A DNA stretch of 64,000 nucleotides, taken from positions 1 through 64,000 of the forward strand of contig NZ_FCOM02000040.1 of NCBI RefSeq assembly GCF_001544695.2, read 5' to 3'. The notes beneath the pieces are model-generated. The model saw only the letters and a program-made list of their open reading frames with translations. It searched no databases and was not told where the DNA came from. Each line of letters begins with the position of its first letter. The first letter of the stretch is position 1. Made by a program: the position numbers and the translations under genes. This DNA comes from Caballeronia arvi (GTDB lineage: Bacteria > Pseudomonadota > Gammaproteobacteria > Burkholderiales > Burkholderiaceae). Of the stretch, positions 17,707 through 26,540 are shown piece by piece.

Positions 17707-17750
17707 GAAACCTTTCCATCGCATGATCGCTTTTTGGAATCACCCGGCTC

Positions 17751-18686
17751 ATGAAGAATATGCTGGACGTGCTCATGTCGCGGCTGCGCATGAAGCAGTT
17801 GCAACTGCTGATCGCGCTCGACGACCACAAATCGCTGCACAAGGCGTCGGGCGCGATGTCGATGACGCAGTCCGCCGCGAGCAAGGCGCTGGCCGAACTC
17901 GAATCCATGCTGGAAGCGCCGCTGTTCGAGCGTGCGAAAACCGGTCTGATCCCGAACCCGTTCGGGCGCTGCGTGGTGCGCTACGCGCGCGTGCTCGCCG
18001 CCGATCTGAATTCGCTGTGCCAGGAAGTCGCGCAGATCCGGGCGGGCACGGGCGGGCGCCTGACGGTCGGCACGATCATGGGCGCGGTGCCGGACGTCGT
18101 CGCGCCGATCGTCAACGAGATGCACGCGAAGCATCCGGATCTCGCCATCGAGATCGTCGAGGATACGAGCGCGCGCATGCTGCCGATGCTCGACGATGGC
18201 CACGTCGATCTCGTGATCGGGCGCTCGAGCGTGTCGGATCAGCCGTCGAAGTATCACTATCAGCCGCTCACGGACGAGCCGCTGTGCATCGTCGTCGGGC
18301 ACGCGCACGAGCGCACGGGCGCGGGCGAAGTCGGTTTCGGCGATCTCGCGCAGTACCGCTGGGTGACGTATCCGAGCTATATGCCGATGAGCGCGCTGCT
18401 CGAGCGCGAACTCGACTTAGCCGGCCTGCCGATGCCCGCCAATCCCATTTCCACCGCGTCGCCGCTGATGACCGTGACGCTGTTGCAGGAGAGTGCTGAA
18501 CTCGTGTCGATCCTGCCGGCAAGCGTCGCGAAAGTCTTCGAGCGCCACGGCATGCTGCGCATCCTGCCGGTGCGCATGAAGTCGAAATCGCAGACTTTCG
18601 GCATCGTCACGCGCAAGGGCGGCGCGCTGTCGCCGGCGGCGCGGCAGTTCGTGCAGATGCTGCGCGAACAGAGCCGGCCGCACTGA
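17751..18686 (+). CDS. LysR-family transcriptional regulator
   Basis: Predicted 311 residues. The N-terminal helix-turn-helix spans about 12-70 (LRMKQLQLLIALDDHKSLHKAS, then MTQSAASKALAELESMLEAPLFER), and a periplasmic-binding-like effector domain follows from ~95 (GGRLTVGTIMGAVPDVVAP). The wording resembles GalR/GbpR-type LysR regulators of sugar-acid or galactose metabolism. It is read away from the ketoglutaric semialdehyde dehydrogenase and most likely controls it. The ATG at 17751 is taken; the second Met is only three residues later. Confidence 0.87.
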   Translation: MKNMLDVLMSRLRMKQLQLLIALDDHKSLHKASGAMSMTQSAASKALAELESMLEAPLFERAKTGLIPNPFGRCVVRYARVLAADLNSLCQEVAQIRAGTGGRLTVGTIMGAVPDVVAPIVNEMHAKHPDLAIEIVEDTSARMLPMLDDGHVDLVIGRSSVSDQPSKYHYQPLTDEPLCIVVGHAHERTGAGEVGFGDLAQYRWVTYPSYMPMSALLERELDLAGLPMPANPISTASPLMTVTLLQESAELVSILPASVAKVFERHGMLRILPVRMKSKSQTFGIVTRKGGALSPAARQFVQMLREQSRPH

Positions 18687-18701
18687 GCCTTGCGCTGCGT
18701 T

Positions 18702-19481
18702 TCAGCGCGTCGCGACGATGAAAATGCGCGGGAAGGGCAGCAAGACGGTGTCGTCGTCGAAGACCGTGTATTCGGCTTTCAGCCCGGCGCGATAGCGGTC
18801 GAGATAGGCGGCCGTTTCGTCTGCGTCGAGTTTCGCGAGAAACGGACGCAGCCCGCTGCCCTTGAACCATTCGATGATCGCATCGACGCCGCCTTCGAGC
18901 GGATGATGGTACGTCGTGCGCCACACGTCGACGTTCGCGGCGAGTGGCTTGAGCAGCGCGTAATACCAGTCCGCCCGATAGCGCGCTGTGCGTTCCACAC
19001 CCTTCAGCTTGTCGCGCCACGGACCGTCGGCGGCGACTTCGCGCATCAGCCGGTGTGCGGGTTCGTCGAGATTGTCCGGCATCTGCACGGCAAGCCGCCC
19101 GCCATTCGAAAGCATGCCGACGAGCTTCGGCAACAGCGTTTCGTGGTCCGGTACCCACTGCAGCGACGCGTTCGCGAGAATCAGATCGACGGGGCTTTCG
19201 GTTTGCCACGCGGCGATATCGGCGAGTTCGAACCGGACGTCCGGCAGACGCTTTTTCGCGGCGTCGATCATGTCGCCGGAATTGTCGACGCCGGTGACGC
19301 GCGCGTGCGGCGCATGGGCCAGTAGCGTTTCGGTCGAGTTGCCGGGGCCGCAGCCGAGATCGACCGCCGTGCGCGCGGTTTCGGGCTGAGCCGCGCTCAG
19401 GAGATCGCGGACGGGGCGCGTGCGCTGCGCTTCGAACAGCGTGTATTGCCGGGCTTGCCAGTCTGTCGATGATGTCGTCAT
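18702..19481 (-). CDS. tam: Trans-aconitate 2-methyltransferase
   Basis: A 259-residue SAM-dependent methyltransferase matching Tam, which methylates trans-aconitate, a spontaneous by-product that inhibits the citrate cycle. It has the family start DWQARQYTLFEAQRTRPVRDLL, the SAM site VDLGCGPGNST (40-50), the acidic residue in VTGVDNSGDMI, the NASLQWVPDHE segment and the C-terminal PFPRIFIVATR. Length matches E. coli Tam (about 252). It faces the LysR gene tail to tail with 15 bases between. Confidence 0.9.
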   Translation of the reverse strand: MTTSSTDWQARQYTLFEAQRTRPVRDLLSAAQPETARTAVDLGCGPGNSTETLLAHAPHARVTGVDNSGDMIDAAKKRLPDVRFELADIAAWQTESPVDLILANASLQWVPDHETLLPKLVGMLSNGGRLAVQMPDNLDEPAHRLMREVAADGPWRDKLKGVERTARYRADWYYALLKPLAANVDVWRTTYHHPLEGGVDAIIEWFKGSGLRPFLAKLDADETAAYLDRYRAGLKAEYTVFDDDTVLLPFPRIFIVATR

Positions 19482-19775
19482 GTCGGGATCCAGTCGATTT
19501 CTTGAAGGAGACAGCGGCGATTCTGAACGCCCGGGCGCGCATCGTAAAATGAATTCGTGCTGCGGATCGTCAGGTTATGAATCGAATGCTGAATCTGGCG
19601 GACGCGGCGAAAGTCCAGGAGAAAACTCGAATTTGCGCTTCCGGCACGGGCATCGGCCTATACTGGCGGAGCATCCGCGGGCGGCTCGGGGCGGCCTCCG
19701 GGAATGCCTTTCGACTGCATATCACGATCACCACGCGCGCCGTGGCCGGCGCCTAAAGCAATCAGGGATTCGCAG

Positions 19776-21002
19776 ATGAGCGACACGTCAGTCGGCGGCT
19801 TGAGCGGCCTCGTGGCCGCGCTGCGCGAGCAGCAACACGCGCTCACCGAGCGATGGATGAAGCTCGTGTTCGGCGATCAGGAGGTCGAACATTCGGATCA
19901 ACTCACGTATCGGCAGCTCGCGGATCATCTGCCGAGCATCTTCGACGAAATCTGCATCGTGCTGGAATCGCGCAATCTGCGCGACCAGGAAGGCGCGATC
20001 GAGCGCGACGCCCGCCAGCATGGTCAATGGCGCTGGCAGCAGGGTTATCGTGTGGACGAACTCGTGCGCGAGCTCGATCTGTTCCGTCAGGTGCTGCTGC
20101 TCGCGATCGGCGAGTACGCCGGCACGCATGAAAATTTCTCCCGCGCCGACGAAGAGCACGCTCGCCTCATGACGGACGAGGTCGTGAGCTTCGTGACGCT
20201 CGCGTCGATTCGCGAGGCGATCGGCGAACGCGACCGCAAGATCGACGAATACACCGGCATGCTTGAGCGCGCGAACTACGAACTCACGCTCAGGCAAAAG
20301 CTCATCAGCGATCTCTACGAAACGCGCATGCAGATCACGCGGCGCGTCGCGCACGATCTGCGCAATTTTCTGAACGTATTCTCGACGGCGCTGCAGCTCG
20401 CCGCGCGCTCGCCCGCGAAGCGCGACACCGCGCTCGGGCTCGCCAACCGGCAGGTCTCCGACATGGCGACGCTCGTCGATGAAATGGTCGAATACTCGAA
20501 AGTGCTCGGCGACGATTCGGCGCTGACCGTCGAAGCGTTCGATCTCGTTGGCCTCTTCGACGAACTCATGCAGGCGTGCCGCGTCGCGACCGAAACGAAG
20601 GGGCTGAAGCTCGTCGGACAGTTCGATCCGGCGCTCGGCGCGACGACGTCGAACCGGCTGAAGGTGAAGCAGGTCGCGCTGAATCTGCTGTCGAACGCGA
20701 TCAAGTACACGTCGTCGGGGGAAATTCTGCTGTCGATCACCGCGGTGCCCGGAGACCGGTGGAAGCTGCTCGTCGCCGACACGGGCGTGGGCATCGGCGC
20801 GGCGGATCAGGAGCGCGTGTTCGAGGAATTCGAGCGTGCCGCCGATGACGACATCCCCGGCGCGGGGCTCGGGCTTGCCATCGTCAAGGAATTGTCGCGC
20901 ACGCTCGAAGGAGAACTGCGCTTTCAGTCATCGAAGGGGCACGGCAGCGTCTTCGAAGTGACGTTTCCGCGAGTGCTGGAACCGAAAGCGCAAACGCAAT
21001 AA
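19776..21002 (+). CDS. Soluble sensor histidine kinase with RsbRD-type N-terminal domain
   Basis: Predicted 408 residues from the ATG at 19776 (upstream in-frame codons lack a ribosome-binding site). Residues 15-145 resemble the RsbRD N-terminal helical domain (LTERWMKLVFGD, WRWQQGYRVDELVREL). A dimerisation helix carries the phospho-accepting His193 in RRVAHDLRNFLN, followed by an ATP-binding domain with NLLSNAIKYT, VADTGVGIG and GAGLGLAIVKE. There are no membrane segments or receiver domain, and no response regulator is adjacent, so its partner is elsewhere. The 19482-19775 gap before it shows no other gene. Confidence 0.85.
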   Translation: MSDTSVGGLSGLVAALREQQHALTERWMKLVFGDQEVEHSDQLTYRQLADHLPSIFDEICIVLESRNLRDQEGAIERDARQHGQWRWQQGYRVDELVRELDLFRQVLLLAIGEYAGTHENFSRADEEHARLMTDEVVSFVTLASIREAIGERDRKIDEYTGMLERANYELTLRQKLISDLYETRMQITRRVAHDLRNFLNVFSTALQLAARSPAKRDTALGLANRQVSDMATLVDEMVEYSKVLGDDSALTVEAFDLVGLFDELMQACRVATETKGLKLVGQFDPALGATTSNRLKVKQVALNLLSNAIKYTSSGEILLSITAVPGDRWKLLVADTGVGIGAADQERVFEEFERAADDDIPGAGLGLAIVKELSRTLEGELRFQSSKGHGSVFEVTFPRVLEPKAQTQ

Positions 21003-21009
21003 AAAAAAG

Positions 21010-21031
21010 CGGACGGGTTGCCCCGTCCGCC
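21010..21031 (-). terminator. Rho-independent terminator of ahpF
   Basis: GCGGACGGG and CCCGTCCGC form a perfect 9-bp stem with loop GCAA (minus strand), followed on the minus strand by eight T residues. It lies 30 bases beyond the ahpF stop and directly behind the kinase stop on the other strand, so mainly minus-strand transcription is ended. Confidence 0.92.
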
Positions 21032-21060
21032 TCCGGTCACTTCGACGCCTGACTAAACGC

Positions 21061-22647
21061 TCAGGCCGCCGCTTCTTCTTCGACCACTGCTTCGTCTTCC
21101 ACCGACGCGCGGATCAGATGATCGAACGCCGACAGCGATGCCTTCGCGCCTTCGCCGACCGCGATCACGATCTGCTTGTACGGGACCGTGGTCACATCGC
21201 CCGCGGCGAACACGCCCGGCGCCGATGTCGCGCCCTTCGCGTCGACGACGATCTCGCCGAACTTCGACAACTCCACTGCGCCCTTGAGCCATTCGGTGTT
21301 CGGCACGAGACCGATCTGCACGAACACGCCTTCCAGTTCGACGCGATGGCTCGCGCCCGTCGCGCGGTCCGTGTACGCGAGGCCGTCGACCTTCTTGCCG
21401 TCGCCGGAAATTTCCGTCGTCTGCGCATTCGTGACGATCGTCACGTTCTTCAGGCTGCGCAACTTCTTCTGCAGCACCGCGTCGGCGCGCAGTTCCGTGC
21501 CGAACTCGATGAGCGTCACCGCCGCGACGAGCCCCGCGAGATCGATCGCTGCTTCGACGCCGGAATTGCCGCCGCCGACCACCGCGACGCGCTTGCCCTT
21601 GAAGAGCGGGCCGTCGCAGTGCGGGCAATACGCCACGCCGCGGCCGCGATACTCGCGCTCGCCCGGCACGTTGATTTCACGCCAGCGCGCGCCCGTCGAC
21701 AGAATCACGGTCTTCGCCTTCAGCACCGCGCCGCTCGCGAGATGAATCTCGTTGACGCGGCCCGGCACGAGCTTGTCGGCGCGCTGCACGTCCATCACGT
21801 CGACTTCATAGCTCTTGACGTGCTGTTCCAGCGCGGTCACGAACTTCGGCCCTTCGGTTTCCTGCACGGAGACGAAGTTCTCGATGGCCATCGTGTCGAG
21901 CACCTGGCCGCCGAAGCGCTCCGAGACGACGCCCGTCGCAATGCCCTTGCGCGCCGCGTAGATCGCCGCCGCCGCGCCCGCCGGGCCGCCGCCGACGATC
22001 AGCACATCGAACACCGGCTTGTTTTCGAGTTCCTTCGCCGCACGCGCCGATGCGCCCGTGTCCAGCTTCGCGAGAATTTCCTTCACGCCCATGCGGCCCG
22101 AGCCGAAGCTCTCGCCGTTGATGAACATCATCGGGACGGACATGACCTGACGCGCTTCGACTTCCTGCTGGAAGAGAGCGCCGTCGATCGCGACGTGTTT
22201 GATGCGCGGATTGATGATCGCCATCACGTTCAGCGCCTGCACGACTTCCGGGCAGTTCTGGCACGACAGCGAAAAATACGTTTCGAAGGAGAAGTCGCCG
22301 TCGAGATTGCGGATCTGCTCGATGGTGGCGTCGTCGAGCTTGACCGGGTGGCCGCCGGTCTGCAAGAGCGCGAGCACGAGCGACGTGAATTCATGTCCCA
22401 TCGGGATGCCGGCGAAGTGGATGCCCGCGGGCTTGCCCGGTTCGCCGATGGTGAAGGACGGACGACGCGCGCTGGCGTCCTCTTTCTCGACGACGCTGAT
22501 CCGAGCAGACAGCGAGGCGATCTCGTCGAGCAGGCTTTTCAGCTCGCGCGACTTGTCGCCGTCGTCGAGGAAGGCGACGAGTTCGATCGGCCGGGTGACT
22601 TTTTCCAGATACGCTTTTAATTGATTCTTGAGATTGGCGTCGAGCAT
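21061..22647 (-). CDS. ahpF: Alkyl hydroperoxide reductase subunit F
   Basis: A 528-residue flavoprotein that passes electrons from NAD(P)H through FAD and two disulfides to AhpC. The N-terminal tandem thioredoxin-like domain carries Cys129 and Cys132 (SCQNC); FAD binding is at GGGPAG (219-224); the thioredoxin-reductase-like active site is Cys341 and Cys344 (CPHC); the NAD site is VAVVGGGNSGVEAA. Length matches E. coli AhpF (521). It lies behind ahpC in the same direction with 160 bases between, so the pair could be one transcript or have separate promoters. The C-terminal EDEAVVEEEAAA tail is acidic. Confidence 0.95.
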   Translation of the reverse strand: MLDANLKNQLKAYLEKVTRPIELVAFLDDGDKSRELKSLLDEIASLSARISVVEKEDASARRPSFTIGEPGKPAGIHFAGIPMGHEFTSLVLALLQTGGHPVKLDDATIEQIRNLDGDFSFETYFSLSCQNCPEVVQALNVMAIINPRIKHVAIDGALFQQEVEARQVMSVPMMFINGESFGSGRMGVKEILAKLDTGASARAAKELENKPVFDVLIVGGGPAGAAAAIYAARKGIATGVVSERFGGQVLDTMAIENFVSVQETEGPKFVTALEQHVKSYEVDVMDVQRADKLVPGRVNEIHLASGAVLKAKTVILSTGARWREINVPGEREYRGRGVAYCPHCDGPLFKGKRVAVVGGGNSGVEAAIDLAGLVAAVTLIEFGTELRADAVLQKKLRSLKNVTIVTNAQTTEISGDGKKVDGLAYTDRATGASHRVELEGVFVQIGLVPNTEWLKGAVELSKFGEIVVDAKGATSAPGVFAAGDVTTVPYKQIVIAVGEGAKASLSAFDHLIRASVEDEAVVEEEAAA

Positions 22648-22807
22648 GGCGATGTCCGTTCCTTGACTTGGGGTGTTGCAGACGCGTTGCGCCGCGACGC
22701 TGCGATATTCGCAGCGCCGGACGAACGTTTTCTTCTGGGTGAGCCTGCCGCAGAAACGCGGCAGATTCGATACGACGACTCGTAGAAGGTACGAGCGGGG
22801 TACGAGC

Positions 22808-23371
22808 TTAGATCTTGCCGATCAGGTCGAGCGACGGGGTCAGCGTTTCAGCGCCCGGCGTCCACTTGGCGGGGCACACTTGGCCCGGGTTCTTCGCGAT
22901 GTATTGCGCAGCCTGCACCTTGCGGAGCAGTTCGCCGGCGTCACGGCCGATACCGTTGTCGTGCACTTCGCACAGCTTGATCTCGCCTTCCGGGTTGATC
23001 ACGAACGTGCCGCGCAGCGCCAGGCCTTCTTCTTCGATCAGAACGTCGAAGTTGCGCGAGATCGCGAGCGTCGGGTCGGCGATCATCGGGTATTCGATCT
23101 TCTGGATCGTGTCCGACGTGTCGTGCCAGGCCTTGTGCGTGAAGTGCGTGTCGGTCGAGACCGAGTAGATTTCCACGCCGAGCTTCTTGAATTCTGCGTA
23201 GCGGTCAGCCAGGTCGCCCAGTTCTGTCGGGCACACGAACGTGAAGTCGGCCGGGTAGAAAACGAACACCGACCACTTGCCCTTCAGGCTTTCGTCGGTG
23301 ACGGTCACGAATTCACCGTTGTGGTAGGCGGTTGCTTTGAACGGCTTGACTTGGCTGTTGATGATGGGCAT
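22808..23371 (-). CDS. ahpC: Alkyl hydroperoxide reductase subunit C (peroxiredoxin)
   Basis: A 187-residue typical 2-Cys peroxiredoxin that reduces H2O2, organic peroxides and peroxynitrite. Peroxidatic Cys47 is in FYPADFTFVCPTE, resolving Cys166 in GQVCPAKWTPG, and GTFVINPEGEIK is also present. AhpF is encoded downstream. An OxyR-like site lies upstream, at 23465-23490, with a minus-strand -10-like TATAGT at 23418-23413. The AAGGAAA ribosome-binding site is strong, fitting the usual abundance of this protein. Confidence 0.95.
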   Translation of the reverse strand: MPIINSQVKPFKATAYHNGEFVTVTDESLKGKWSVFVFYPADFTFVCPTELGDLADRYAEFKKLGVEIYSVSTDTHFTHKAWHDTSDTIQKIEYPMIADPTLAISRNFDVLIEEEGLALRGTFVINPEGEIKLCEVHDNGIGRDAGELLRKVQAAQYIAKNPGQVCPAKWTPGAETLTPSLDLIGKI

Positions 23372-23464
23372 TTACCGGTTTCCTTTTGGAGTGGTGGTGA
23401 AGAAGTAAGTGAACTATACAGGAAAACTATCGTAATCGCGAAGTGGATTGATTTTATTGGCGGG

Positions 23465-23490
23465 ATAGGGCGAATCTATCGCGACGATAT
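23465..23490. promoter_or_regulatory. OxyR-like binding site between ahpC and the NADP oxidoreductase
   Basis: ATAG, seven bases, CTAT, seven bases, ATAT reproduces three of the four tetrads of the OxyR pattern ATAG-N7-CTAT-N7-ATAG-N7-CTAT; the third has one mismatch and the fourth is not conserved. It lies upstream of ahpC, a classic OxyR target, but about 50 bases from the likely -10, slightly farther than usual. It also lies upstream of the divergent oxidoreductase. Confidence 0.4.
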
Positions 23491-23588
23491 GTCTCGTTTC
23501 TCCGTATCCGGCAGCGCATCCGCGTTCGCACTAGGATGTGCATTCGAAGGAGGTAGCGGTCGGCGCCTCCATTTCAACAGGAGGCGGT

Positions 23589-24284
23589 ATGAAAATCGGA
23601 GTAATCGGGGCCGGGAATATCGGTTCGGTTTTGGCTTTGCGGTTCGGCGAAAACGGTCATGACGTGCGCATCGCCAATTCGCGCGGGCCGGCGTCGCTCG
23701 CGGACGTGGCGCGGCAGACCGGCGCGACCGCCGTCGAGGCGGCCGAGGCGGTGAAGGACGCGGACGTCGTCGTCGTCACGATTCCGCAGGCGAAGGTGCC
23801 GAACCTGCCGAAAAATCTGTTCGCGGGCGTGCCGGCGAACGTCGTCGTCATCGATACGGGCAATTACTATCCGCAGCAGCGCGACGGTCGCATCGAAGGG
23901 ATCGAGAAGGGCACGCCGGAGAGCCGCTGGGTCGAGCAGCAGATCGGCCGTCCGGTCGTGAAGGCGTTCAACAATATTTATGCGGAGCACCTGAAGACGC
24001 GCGGCAAGCCCGCGGGCACGCCGGGGCGCATCGCGTTGCCGGTCGCGGGCGACGATTCGAAAGCGAAAGCCGTCGTGATGAAGCTCGTCGACGAAATCGG
24101 CTTCGATGCCGTCGATGCGGGCGAAATCGACGATTCGTGGCGTCAGCAGCCCGCGACGCCCGTCTATACCGGCGATTTCGACGCGGCCGGCGTGCGCGCC
24201 GCGCTGAAGAACGCCGATCCGGCACGCAAGCCCGAATGGCGCGCGACCGACAGAAGTCCGGGCAGCTTCGACAGCCCGGCGTAG
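23589..24284 (+). CDS. NADP-dependent F420-type oxidoreductase (NADPH-binding)
   Basis: A 231-residue Rossmann protein of the NADPH:F420 oxidoreductase-like family, starting MKIGVIGAGNIGSVLALRF with RIANSRGP as the phosphate-binding loop typical of NADP preference; DADVVVVTIPQ, IDTGNYYP and VKAFNNIYAEHL follow. In bacteria without F420 these proteins are NADPH-dependent dehydrogenases of unknown substrate. The ATG at 23589 has an excellent AGGAGG site just upstream. Being divergent from ahpC and sharing the OxyR-like site, it may belong to the peroxide response; that is inference. Confidence 0.8.
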   Translation: MKIGVIGAGNIGSVLALRFGENGHDVRIANSRGPASLADVARQTGATAVEAAEAVKDADVVVVTIPQAKVPNLPKNLFAGVPANVVVIDTGNYYPQQRDGRIEGIEKGTPESRWVEQQIGRPVVKAFNNIYAEHLKTRGKPAGTPGRIALPVAGDDSKAKAVVMKLVDEIGFDAVDAGEIDDSWRQQPATPVYTGDFDAAGVRAALKNADPARKPEWRATDRSPGSFDSPA

Positions 24285-24450
24285 CCGAGGCGCCGCGTCA
24301 AAGGGCGGAACGCCCGTACGGGAAAGCGCGGGAAGCGGCCCGCGCCGTGCGACAATCTGCAAACTTTCCCGATGGGCTTTACCATGACGGACCGGGCTGG
24401 CGCAGTTGTCGAGCCAAAAGTCCCGGCGTCGTGGACTCGCAGATTGACTT

Positions 24451-25119
24451 ATGAAAACCGCTTCTCCCCCGCAGGACGTGCAGGCCCCGCAACATCGCTT
24501 CGGCGAGTGCGACGAGTGCGCGGATGTCGAACTCGTCGCAACCGCCACCATCCCGACGCGGTACGGCACTTTCGGTTCGTATGTGTATCGCGTGAAGCAT
24601 ACGGACGTCGAGCACATCGCCTTCGTAATGGGCGACGTGAGCGGCGGCGATCCGGTATTGACGCGCCTGCATTCCGAATGCGTGACGGGCGATGTGTTCG
24701 GTTCCTACCGCTGCGACTGCGGCGAGCAGCTCGATCTGGCGCTGCGCTACATCGCCGCCGAAAGCCGCGGCATTCTGCTGTATCTGCGAGGGCATGAAGG
24801 GCGCGGGATCGGTCTCGCTAACAAGATCCGCGCGTATGCGCTTCAGGAGCAGGGTCTCGATACCGTCGACGCGAACCTGCATCTCGGCCTGCCCGACGAC
24901 GCCCGCGAATACGATTCGGCCGCCGCCATCCTGCGCGCGATGAACGTGAAGTCGGTGCGGCTGATGAGCAACAATCCGTCGAAGTTCGACACGCTGCTCA
25001 AGCACGATATTCCCGTCTGCGAACGCGTCGCGCTCGCCATTCCGATGCGCGAGGAAAACGAGCGCTATATCAAGACGAAGCAGGCGCGCTTCGGCCATTA
25101 CTTCGACGAGAACGAGTAA
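24451..25119 (+). CDS. ribA: GTP cyclohydrolase II
   Basis: A 222-residue enzyme for the first committed step of riboflavin synthesis, converting GTP to 2,5-diamino-6-ribosylamino-4-pyrimidinone 5'-phosphate, formate and pyrophosphate. Zinc ligands Cys77, Cys88 and Cys90 are in SECVTGDVFGSYRCDCGEQ; GHEGRGIGLANKI and MSNNPSKFD are catalytic and substrate segments. It is a stand-alone RibA without the RibB domain. No riboflavin operon surrounds it and no FMN riboswitch is visible upstream. The N-terminus (about 25 residues) is longer than in E. coli. Confidence 0.93.
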   Translation: MKTASPPQDVQAPQHRFGECDECADVELVATATIPTRYGTFGSYVYRVKHTDVEHIAFVMGDVSGGDPVLTRLHSECVTGDVFGSYRCDCGEQLDLALRYIAAESRGILLYLRGHEGRGIGLANKIRAYALQEQGLDTVDANLHLGLPDDAREYDSAAAILRAMNVKSVRLMSNNPSKFDTLLKHDIPVCERVALAIPMREENERYIKTKQARFGHYFDENE

Positions 25120-25128
25120 CGCGCGGCC

Positions 25129-25863
25129 TCACTTCGCGTCGTGAAAAATCACCCCGAGCATATGCCGCCGCCCCGAACGCAGGCGGCTCACACCATGCTT
25201 CATGTTCACGCGATACGGCCCGCGCGTGCCTTGCACCGGCCGATGATGCACCGCGAAGAACACCGCATCGCCCTGTGAAAGCGGCACGACTTCCGCGCGC
25301 GACTGCATCCGTGGCCGCTGTTCGGTCATCACGAATTCACCGCCCGTGAAATCGCGGGCTGGCGCGGAAAGCAGGATCGCCATCTGAATCGGAAACACGT
25401 GCTCGCCGTAAAGATCCTGATGCAGACAGTTGTAATCGCCGGGCACGTAACGTAGCAGTAGCGGCGTCGGCCGTGTCTGCCCCGCGCGATGACAGCGCTC
25501 GATGAACTCCGCGTGCCCGCGCGGATAACGCGTCTCGATGCGCATCACCTCGTTCCAGCGATTCGCAATCGGCGCGAGATGCGGATAGACCGCGTCCCGC
25601 ACGCCTGCCAGCAAATCGGGCAGCGGATAAGCGAAATACTTGTATTCGCCGCGCCCGAAACCGTGGCGCTCCATCACCACACGGCTGCGGAACACGTCAT
25701 TGCGATCGTAAAGCGTGGCAAGCGCCTCGCATTCGTCGCGCGAGAGCAGTCCCGGCGCGACGGCGCAACCGTAGTTGTCCAGTTGCGCTTCGAGCTCGGC
25801 CCAGTCGAGCGCGCCGATGCGTTCGCCGATATCTTCCGCCGTCGCGCGTTCGAGCACTTTCAT
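25129..25863 (-). CDS. 2-oxoglutarate/Fe(II)-dependent oxygenase
   Basis: A 244-residue predicted Fe(II)/2-oxoglutarate dioxygenase. The iron ligands are likely His148 and Asp150 (CLHQDLYGEH) and His223 (MKHGVSRL), with Arg228 or Arg230 binding 2-oxoglutarate. GGEFVMTEQRPRMQSR is typical of the 2OG-FeII_Oxy family found in many proteobacteria, annotated but of unknown substrate. It converges with ribA (9 bases apart). The hemerythrin gene lies upstream in the same direction, 82 bases away, so a shared oxygen- or iron-related role is possible. Confidence 0.82.
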   Translation of the reverse strand: MKVLERATAEDIGERIGALDWAELEAQLDNYGCAVAPGLLSRDECEALATLYDRNDVFRSRVVMERHGFGRGEYKYFAYPLPDLLAGVRDAVYPHLAPIANRWNEVMRIETRYPRGHAEFIERCHRAGQTRPTPLLLRYVPGDYNCLHQDLYGEHVFPIQMAILLSAPARDFTGGEFVMTEQRPRMQSRAEVVPLSQGDAVFFAVHHRPVQGTRGPYRVNMKHGVSRLRSGRRHMLGVIFHDAK

Positions 25864-25945
25864 ATCGTTTCTCCGGATGTGCGTGAATTTGCCTGCAGTG
25901 TGCGCTGCGCGCGGGACGCCCGCACTCCGGGTCTTGCTCTGCCAT

Positions 25946-26422
25946 TCAATGCGCCATCGCGCCTTCCGCGATGCGCTCGCGCAGCACTGCCTTGCGCGCG
26001 GCCATCTTCGCGCCGAGTGTGACGAGATCGATCTGCATTTTTCGCATTTCGGGAAACAGCGTGGTTTCCTCTTCGTCGATGTGGTGCGTCGCGTTCGCCT
26101 TCAGCACCTTGAAGGTCGCATCGAAGCCGTCTTCGCCGGCTCTGAGCGTCGCGAATCGCTCGGTCAGCGTCGTCACCAGAAAATGTCCGACGTAGGCTTC
26201 GTCGACGTCGATGCGCGCCTGCGCGGCCGGATACAACAGTTCTTCCTCGACGATCGTGTGGATCGTCAGCAACTCGCACGCGCGCTGCACGAGCGAATCC
26301 TTGCGTTCGTGGTCGCCGGCGTCCGCGCGTTCGAAGGCATCGAACAATTGTTCGATGGCGCGATGATCGGCTTCGAGCATGTCGAGCGCATCGGCGGGTC
26401 GCGGGGTATCAGCGATAGGCAT
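25946..26422 (-). CDS. Hemerythrin-domain (HHE) protein
   Basis: A 158-residue protein with the four-helix hemerythrin pattern: DHRAIEQLFDAFE, HTIVEEELLYPAA, GHFLVTTL and HHIDEEETTLFPEMRK supply His and Glu ligands for a di-iron site. Such proteins bind oxygen or nitric oxide or help repair iron-sulfur centres. The ATG at 26422 has an upstream GGAG; a longer in-frame Met at 26494 starts in sequence unlike the family. It is followed by the 2OG oxygenase and preceded by the iron-sulfur helicase gene. Confidence 0.85.
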   Translation of the reverse strand: MPIADTPRPADALDMLEADHRAIEQLFDAFERADAGDHERKDSLVQRACELLTIHTIVEEELLYPAAQARIDVDEAYVGHFLVTTLTERFATLRAGEDGFDATFKVLKANATHHIDEEETTLFPEMRKMQIDLVTLGAKMAARKAVLRERIAEGAMAH

Positions 26423-26540
26423 GGGGTTCTCCAATAGGGGCTCTGCCGGCCCGTGGGGACATCTTCGTGTCCCTGAGGCGTCGGTAAGCAGCAAGACAAA
26501 TGCCCGCGATTGGACCAGTTAACGGCTGCGCCCGCCGCGT

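Noticed and set aside
24285..24450. FMN riboswitch upstream of ribA
   Set aside because: None of the conserved FMN-element blocks could be found in the 166-base leader.
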